A DNA stretch of 64,000 nucleotides, taken from Dasypus novemcinctus. Taxonomy: Eukaryota; Chordata; Mammalia; Cingulata; Dasypodidae. The DNA is taken from NCBI RefSeq assembly GCF_030445035.2, contig NC_080683.1:88125675-88189674 (forward strand), written 5' to 3'. Of this stretch, positions 57,691 through 64,000 are shown piece after piece. The notes under the pieces were generated by a model that saw nothing but the letters and a program-made list of their open reading frames with translations, did no database searches and was not told where the DNA came from. Position 1 is the stretch's first letter, and every line of letters begins with the position of its first letter. The translations under genes and the position numbers were made by a program.

Positions 57691-58410
57691 ATCCTACTCC
57701 AAACTCCTGATATGTTAGATTTTCTTGCCAATTGAATTACTACCCAACCATTCTTTCATGATTTTAAAGATAATTGAAAATGCTCAGATAAAAGCACAGT
57801 TCAGCCATCTAAACATTGAACTGATCATTTCCTATTTGAATCAATGAATACCATTCTGTTTTCTGGTCTGTGGAAGAGGGATAATACTGAAATTTTTTGA
57901 ATCCTGTGTAAAAAATAAGAATTGTTTGGAAATAAAACCAGAATTAACTCAAGCATACCTAATTTACTATCCTGAACTAACCAAATGCTGTTTGCTTTCT
58001 CTCATCTTTTGCCTTGGATGACAAGCAGACAGATGGCAAGCACACCAGTGGTATTAAATGTGTATTGTTTAAAAAGTGTGCCCAGCAACTTCTCATGGAT
58101 ACTCTGGAGTCAAGAATATTTTTATAATACCTTTATAAATTTTTAATAACAGAAATATTGTAAGATTCTAAATAATCAAATTAGATAACCAAATAGTTAA
58201 ATCAAATATATTTAACTATTTTTTTTTACTTTTAAATATTTAACTATTATGAACTAAGTAACTATGGTTAACTAAGTTTTTTTAGCAATAAAAGTAAAAT
58301 AAAATGGCAACTTGTTGCTTAATCATTACTAATCCCAAGATGTAACTATCCAGATATTTTATTTTCTGCTTATTTCAACAAGCTTAGGTTTTACTATAAC
58401 AAATAAATGC
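57691..58410. other. AT-rich unique sequence
   Basis: Contains a run of imperfect 'atttaactatt'-type words at about 58,205-58,280. No gene seen. Confidence 0.4.
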
Positions 58411-58630
58411 ATAGGAGAGTGTATGTGACTGCTGTTAAGTGCCTGCTTCCCATATGGGAGGTTCCAGGTTCGGTCCCCAGAACCTCCTAAGAACAAAAAC
58501 AAAGCAAAACAACAAGCAAATGAAAAAATTAACTCAGTGGAGTTGATGTGGCTCAGTAGTTGAATGCTAGCTTCCCATATAAGAGGTCCCTGGTTCAATT
58601 GCTGGCCTGGTACCTAAAAAAAATAGTATA
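58411..58630 (+). mobile_element. Tandem pair of tRNA-like SINE units
   Basis: Two monomers in tandem: 'cttcccatatgggaggttccaggttcgg' at about 58,446-58,474, and 'cttcccatataagaggtccctggttcaa' at about 58,571-58,598, separated by an AAAC-rich linker. Each has A- and B-box-like sequences. Same style as the monomer at 13.2 kb. The ends are not fixed by a clear duplication. Confidence 0.8.
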
Positions 58631-58854
58631 TAATCATTTTGATGTCTTATCATCCATGGTTTGCCAGCATACGTGGCCTATTCTCAAAATCTTTGGGTAT
58701 ATTTTAAAGAAAATATTTTAGCATTGAAAGGAAACAACAGAAGATATTTATAAGTTGAAGTATTTTAAGCAAACAACTTTTGTCTATTTTAATAGAAAAA
58801 TCATATGCTATCTGCAGAGCTACTGCAATTACTGTGGATTTAGAGTTTATTTCT

Positions 58855-59280
58855 TCTTTTCCTGGAGTTTTTATTTATTTATTTATTTATTTCTCTCCCC
58901 TTCCCCTCCCCCCAGTTGTCTGCTCTCTGGGTCCATTCGCTGTGTGTTCTTCTTTGTCCACTTGTATTCTTGCCAGCGACATCAGGAATCTGTGTCTCTT
59001 TTTGTTGCATCACCTTGCTGCATCAGCTCTCCTTGTGTGTGGCACCACTGCTGGGTGGGCTGCGCTTTTTTTATGTGGCATGGCTCTCCTTATGCGGCAC
59101 GCTCCTTGTGTGTGGGGCTCCCCTATGCGGGGGACACCCTTGCATGGCATGGCACTCCTTGAGCACATCAGCACTGTGCATGGGCCAGCTCACCACATGG
59201 GTCAGGAGGCCCAGGGTTTGAACCCTGGACCTCCCATGTGGTAGGCAGATGCCTTATCAGTTGAGCTAAATTCACTTCCC
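58855..59280 (-). mobile_element. DAS SINE, full length, older subtype
   Basis: Antisense copy from ATTT-rich tail to 'gagctaaattcacttccc'. Perfect 14-base duplications, tagagtttatttct, at 58,841-58,854 and 59,281-59,294. Retains the long block. Frames of 101-154 codons across it are artefacts. Confidence 0.94.
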
Positions 59281-59294
59281 TAGAGTTTATTTCT

Positions 59295-60438
59295 GAGAGC
59301 ATGATGGACTAGTTGTTTGCGCAGATACTCTAACTATATAAACAATTATAAAATCTTGGTAAATATAGTACAGAAAGTATATTTTAAAATATATTTTAAA
59401 AAGAGTTTAAAATATGGTAAAGAATTATCAGACCAATCTTAGTAAGGGCAGAACAGCTAAGAATAAAAATAATTTTGTCCTAAAGATATTTGCCAAACCA
59501 CCAAACACAGCAAACATGGGCTTGTTTTAATGGTCCAGGGACGTAGGGTAAAGAAAACACAGCCCAGGGCCTACCCTCCACCCCAGGGGACTGCAAGGCT
59601 TTGGTCCTGAGAAGGATCAATGTTGGAGTGGGGGAAAGAGGATTGGCCCTGACACATCTTACCCACAAAAATTCTGCCCACCGGCATATTTTTAGCATGG
59701 ATTTCATCTCATCTGGGTGGATAAAGAAAACTTCAAGTCTAAATTTATATGAAAGCAGTCTTGAGCTGACAATCGTCTTGGACAGCTGGGCAGAAGCAGC
59801 AGCAAATTCCTTTTGGGGGAAAGCACTTTCATATCAGGCTTCAAAGAAGACTCACAATTAATTTTTCATGAAAAGAAGAACCAACAAGTAGTTCACAGTC
59901 AAAATTAATTAAGCACACAAGGAAATTGGTACCATGTAGGGAAAAATAACAGGAAAAGCAGGCAGCAGAAACAGACCTACAAAGACTTGAAATATTAAAT
60001 TATCAGTCAAGGACTATAAAACCACCATTCTCTTATGTAAAATAAATAAATAAATAAATGGCAAGCTTAAAAATATCTACAAAAACCAGAGATTTTAAAG
60101 AATAGCCAAACAATTTTGAAAAAGAACAAAGTAGAACTTCTAGAAAAAAATATAATTGAACTTTGAAAACTTATTATATCAGTTAAAAATAGTAGATGAA
60201 GATAAAGAGAGAATTGGTGAATTGGAAGATAGGTCAGAAGAAATTACTCAGTATCATGCTTTTTAGTATTTACAGCATCATACACAATATTCTAGGTCTT
60301 GTATGTAAGGGAAAATTATGTCAACATACTTTTCTGCAATAGAATTAAATATAGGACTTATGTGTACAATGTATCTTCAAATAGGTGTAATTCTGTAGAA
60401 CATGAAATTTTTAACTTATTTGAGATTAGATTAGAATT
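59295..60438 (+). repeat. AT-rich sequence containing old L1, sense
   Basis: About 59,760-60,270 follows the 5' UTR/ORF1-proximal text of ancient L1: 'gcagcagaaacagacctaca', 'gaaatattaaattatcagtc', 'gagagaattggtgaattgga' and 'agataggtcagaagaaatta'. An AAAT run lies at 60,040-60,058. No frame survives. Confidence 0.55.
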
Positions 60439-60451
60439 CCATTTTAAACTT

Positions 60452-60857
60452 TTTTTTTAAGATTTATTTATTTATTTATTTTTCTCTCCTCCCTCCCCCG
60501 GTTGTCTGTTCTCTGTGCCCATTTGCTGCGCCTTCTTTGTCCGCTTCTGTTGTGAGCAGCACAGGAATCTGTGCTTCTTTTTGCTATGTCATCTTGCTGT
60601 GTCAGCTCTCCCTGTGTGCGGCACCATTCCTAGGCAGGCTGCACTTCCTTTCACGCTGGGTGGCTTTCCCTACAGGGCGCACTCCTTGCGCGTGGGGCTG
60701 CCCTATGTGGGGACATCCCTACATGGCAGGGCACTCCTTGCGCGCATCAGCACTGCATGTGGGCCAGCTCCACATGGGTCAAGGAGGCCTGGGGTTTGAA
60801 CCGCAGACCTCCCATGTGGTAGACGGACACCTAACCACTGGGCCAAGTCCACCGCCC
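60452..60857 (-). mobile_element. DAS SINE, full length
   Basis: Antisense, T-run to 'gggccaagtccaccgcc'. Perfect 13-base duplications, ccattttaaactt, at 60,439-60,451 and 60,858-60,870. Has the long block together with the 'aaccactgggccaagt' head, as in the 41.7 kb copy. Confidence 0.94.
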
Positions 60858-60870
60858 CCATTTTAAACTT

Positions 60871-61239
60871 AAAAAAAAAAAAGATGGCTTTCAAGACATC
60901 ACATATTTAGATCTTACTCATTCTAAGAAAAGTAAGAGAAGTCTTCTTTCTATAAGTTCTCCAACCCATTATAATATTTGGTCTACCTTGAATTAGAGCT
61001 ACATATATTATGTACCTGTTTCTTACTAGATTGAGGTCAGGGAGTTGCCCAAACTTGCATGGCTCTTGAGAGGAAAAGTCAGGATTCTATTCAGATTTGC
61101 ATGGTCTCCAAGCCTGCACATCCCCTTTATCACATGCTTCCATCACATATAACTACCATAGTTACAAAATCATGCCTTTTTATTTTATTTTATTAATTAA
61201 TTAATTTATTTTAAAAATCATGCCTTTTTAGAACATTTC
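60871..61239. other. Unique sequence with TTAA/ATTT run
   Basis: An AT-only tract at about 61,178-61,218. Nothing else recognised. Confidence 0.4.
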
Positions 61240-61252
61240 CCAATAAAATGTT

Positions 61253-61455
61253 TTTTTTAATTTTTTTTATTTTATTGACTTTGTAATAATATTACATTAA
61301 AAATATATATGTGAGGTCCCATTCAACCCCATCCCCCCACCCCACCTCTCCCCCCCCCCCAGCAACACTCGTTCCCATCATCATGACACATCCATTGGAT
61401 TTGGTAAGTACATCTTTGGGCACCTCTGCACCTCATAGACAATGGTCCACATCAA
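61253..61455 (-). mobile_element. Lineage L1 3' tail, very short
   Basis: T-rich start, 'gtaataatattacattaaa', C-runs and 'cattggatttggtaagtac', bracketed by 13-base duplications, ccaataaaatgtt, at 61,240-61,252 and 61,456-61,468. The 'acattaaaaa' plus C-run layout resembles the 53.5 kb L1 tail. Only about 200 bases were copied. Confidence 0.8.
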
Positions 61456-61479
61456 CCAATAAAATGTTAATACGATCTG

Positions 61480-62540
61480 AGGAACTGATTTGAAGTATTT
61501 TAAAAAGGAAAAAATTTTAGATCAAATACCGAAACTAGAAAGTTTCAATTCTATGACTCATTCAGAAAATGCCTCTTAGAAGAAGTAGATTAAAACTTGA
61601 CCAGGTAGAGAACAAACTTTGTAGGTGGACAGTGTACCAGTATTAGAAGGGCAAGAATGACTTGGCAATTTAAAAAAAAAAACAAAAACTTAAAGGTGGG
61701 AAGAATTATCATGAATAATGGTCAGATGAATTATAACATATTAAATAAAAATGAATCCATGAGTCTACACTGACTAAAATGTTTATAAATAGTGAGTTGG
61801 TAAAGCACTTTACAGAAGATTACCAACTAGTAAATGTGGAAGCAATGATAGAAACAGAAAATCAGCACTTTATGTATACCACAGGCAAGTGTCATCAAAG
61901 GATAATGAAGCAATTGGGTGAAAGATTGTTGGGGAACAAAATACTTAGCCTCAAAGTATCCCTCCACAGAGTTCTTATTAGTTGCAAAGAGAAACAGACA
62001 ATTTGGCAATGGAGAAATGTACTGGAAGCCCCTTAAGGAAATTACCAAACTTAAAAACGTCAGTAGGGGGACAAATGGACATCACTTGCCCCTTATGTGA
62101 TGTAATAGGCAGGATACAACATCACCTATGTATTAAGTTCGACCATATGAACTTGCTGCTGTTTGATTGGCATTATCTATAACAATGACAATTTCATATG
62201 ATTCAACCTAATATTATTTCTGTTTTTTTAAAAGTGAATTTGGTCATGAATAAACAATCAGAGAAATAAAAATTGAGTGCATTCTGAAAAGCAATTGGCT
62301 TGGACTCTTAAAACGATGTCCATGTTATGAAAGAATAAAAAAAATAAAGCTAAGGAACTCTTCTGGATAAAATGAGATTAAAGACAAATGACAACCAAAT
62401 ACACATTGATGGCTCCTTAAGATCCTGGAATGGGGGCAGGTGGGGTAGAAATCTAGGTGAAGGGTATATGGATGTTCATTGTATTTTTTTTTTTTTTTGC
62501 AACTTTTCTGTAGGTCAAAATAAAAGTTGCAGGGAGGAAG
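61480..62540 (+). repeat. Old L1M 3' region, sense
   Basis: 'Ggcttggactcttaaaacga', 'gctaaggaactcttctggat', 'taaagacaaatgacaaccaa', 'aggtgaagggtatatggatg' and a terminal 'ctgtaggtcaaaataaaagtt' match the 3' UTR end of L1M-type elements. The frames at 61,779-62,036 and 62,372-62,647 lie within it. Confidence 0.6.
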
Positions 62541-63595
62541 AAAGAATTGTCATTATTTTCATTCAGAATCCTGGGCTTTTGGGTGCTTTCCTGAATGGAA
62601 AGTTTGACTATATGACCAGCTGCGTAACGACTGGGATAATTTTTTAAGAGACTCAATTGAAATGGAGATAACGTCCTCTGCCCAAATGGAAGTGATGAAT
62701 TTTCTCTTTACTGCTAATGGCCCTGCCAAGTGTCATCATTGGTACACTTGCAAAGAGCCCTGCTTCACAGAGCGCAGCTGTCCTCTGGCCCCGGAGAGTC
62801 CATAAATCCATCCCCATCTGTACATTCATGTGAAGCTTCTTTAGTGATTCAGGGGTTTTTAAAAATCTTGAGTTTTACTTGGACTTTAGAACTATTGGGA
62901 ACTTAGATTCTGTAGACCCACGGCCTAATTGGAGATTAGAAGAAAGATTCTCCTTACCAAAAATAGCAGCGAATAGTTAACTCTTCAGATGTTAAGAGCT
63001 GGGTTTTGATTAGAGTGCTGAGGCCTTAGGTAGGCACCCGGTCTTCACTTGGCCTTGGTTGCGTTGTGGTCCCAGAGGTGGAGAGGGGGAGCTGAGAAGG
63101 CTGCCTCCCTTTCTCTCCTAGATCTCCATATTTTCCTGAGCACCTCATTGTTATTTTAGCTCTAGTTTGCTACTTTTCATGCCAGGCTTCCTGCCAAAAG
63201 CGTCTTTGTTTTTTCCCTGGCCTCCAGTCAAGTTCAGTTCTCTGCAAGCATCTCTTCCCGTCTGCTCTCCTATCGTTCACTCTTTTCCTTTTGTCTTGTC
63301 AGCTTTCCTTTTGTCCTTTTGGCTTTCCTGCTTGCTCTTCCTGCCAGCCAGTCTATACTGCCCCCCACCCCTATTCCTGCTCTTATTTTCAATGTAACGT
63401 TTACATTTCTTTGGGACAGGGAAATGGATGCCAGAGAAAGTCATCCTTCCTATCACACACATGCAAACCAAGACGATGGTAAAGTAAGGTATTGCTGATA
63501 ATAAGGAAATGTCTCTCAGAGTGAGTTTTGATTTCTCTGAAAACTTTCAATGCACCAATCTATTTTTTCCAAAAAACGGCCAGATTAACCTTGAG
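62541..63595. other. Unique, repeat-poor sequence
   Basis: 62,640-63,000 has no repeat character and could be conserved non-coding DNA. 63,170-63,400 is pyrimidine-rich, giving short opposed frames without support. Confidence 0.35.
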
Positions 63596-63599
63596 CTAC

Positions 63600-63785
63600 A
63601 GGCAAATAGTATAGCACACAGATCTGGATCGAAAACTAGCTTTACCCGTCACTGGGTACACTTGGAGAGATTATTTCACCTCTCGATATTTCTCTGTGTT
63701 TTTGTTCTCATCTGAGAAATGGGTATAATAAGATTGCCTTCCTCAAAGGGTTGCCGTGAAGTTTAAATGGGATGATGTTTGGAAA
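63600..63785 (+). repeat. MIR SINE, sense
   Basis: 'Actagctttacccgtcactgg', 'agattatttcacctctcga', 'ctcatctgagaaatgggtataataa' and 'gttgccgtgaagtttaaatggg' are MIR landmarks in order. Confidence 0.8.
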
Positions 63786-64000
63786 GCCCCTCTCTCCCCT
63801 CAGAGGATCTGCTGAGCGCTCCTTGTTCTGGTTAATCCCTTCAAGCCTCCACAAACAGTGCAATCAGACACAAAGGGATTTTCCTCTCTTTACACCCCCA
63901 TGGAGCAATATTTTGTAATATTTATTGTACTGCCCTTTATTGTCTTTCTGCCTGTCTGCCTTCTTCCTTCTCTTTCTTTTTTCAAATATTTAAAGATATT

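Noticed and set aside
61779-62036. 85-codon plus-strand ORF in an AT-rich region
   Set aside because: It lies in the sense 3' region of an old L1M element and has no recognisable domain.

Overview
This window is nuclear DNA from a placental mammal, almost certainly an armadillo (Xenarthra, probably Dasypus). The main evidence is about twenty copies of a tRNA-derived SINE with an A-rich or AAATAAAT tail, a body of roughly 300-420 bases and target-site duplications. I recognise it as the armadillo DAS SINE family. Lineage L1 3' tails of the xenarthran type are also present. The older background (MIR, L2, MER5A, MLT1, L1M) is common to all placentals. Nothing is bacterial: there are no operons, and no open frame longer than 233 codons.

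I found no functional protein-coding gene. The only gene-derived sequences I can name are two broken, intronless retrocopies lying head to head. One is a near-complete antisense C11orf68 (UPF0696 family) copy with its 3' UTR, poly(A) signal and tail (about 7.2-8.5 kb). The other is a sense fragment of the formin INF2, covering the FH2 domain and part of the C-terminal region (about 8.5-10.5 kb), split by a DAS SINE. Most other open frames lie in GC-rich antisense SINEs or in unique sequence without support.

Layout: 1-7 kb is sparse repeats in unique DNA. 7.2-10.5 kb holds the retrocopy pair. 10.5-13.9 kb is old L1, two full SINEs, one short tRNA-like SINE and an LTR-like element. 14-20 kb is L2, L1M, MER5A and MIR. 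21-23.5 kb is GC-richer and contains the longest ORF. 23.5-26.1 kb is a repeat-poor block that could be conserved non-coding DNA. 26-33.9 kb is mixed old repeats. 33.9-39.2 kb is one ancient antisense L1 cut by three later insertion complexes. 41.7-47.7 kb is the SINE-densest part. 47.8-52.8 kb is mostly unique with an MLT1 LTR. 52.8-54.8 kb carries two lineage L1 tails in opposite orientation and a young SINE. 55-64 kb is old L1, MER5A, SINEs and a unique end.

Repeat family names rest on memory of consensus sequences; no database search was possible. Boundaries are good to a few bases where a target-site duplication is quoted, and to tens of bases elsewhere. The window is best read as an intergenic or intronic region whose record is mainly one of successive retroposition.
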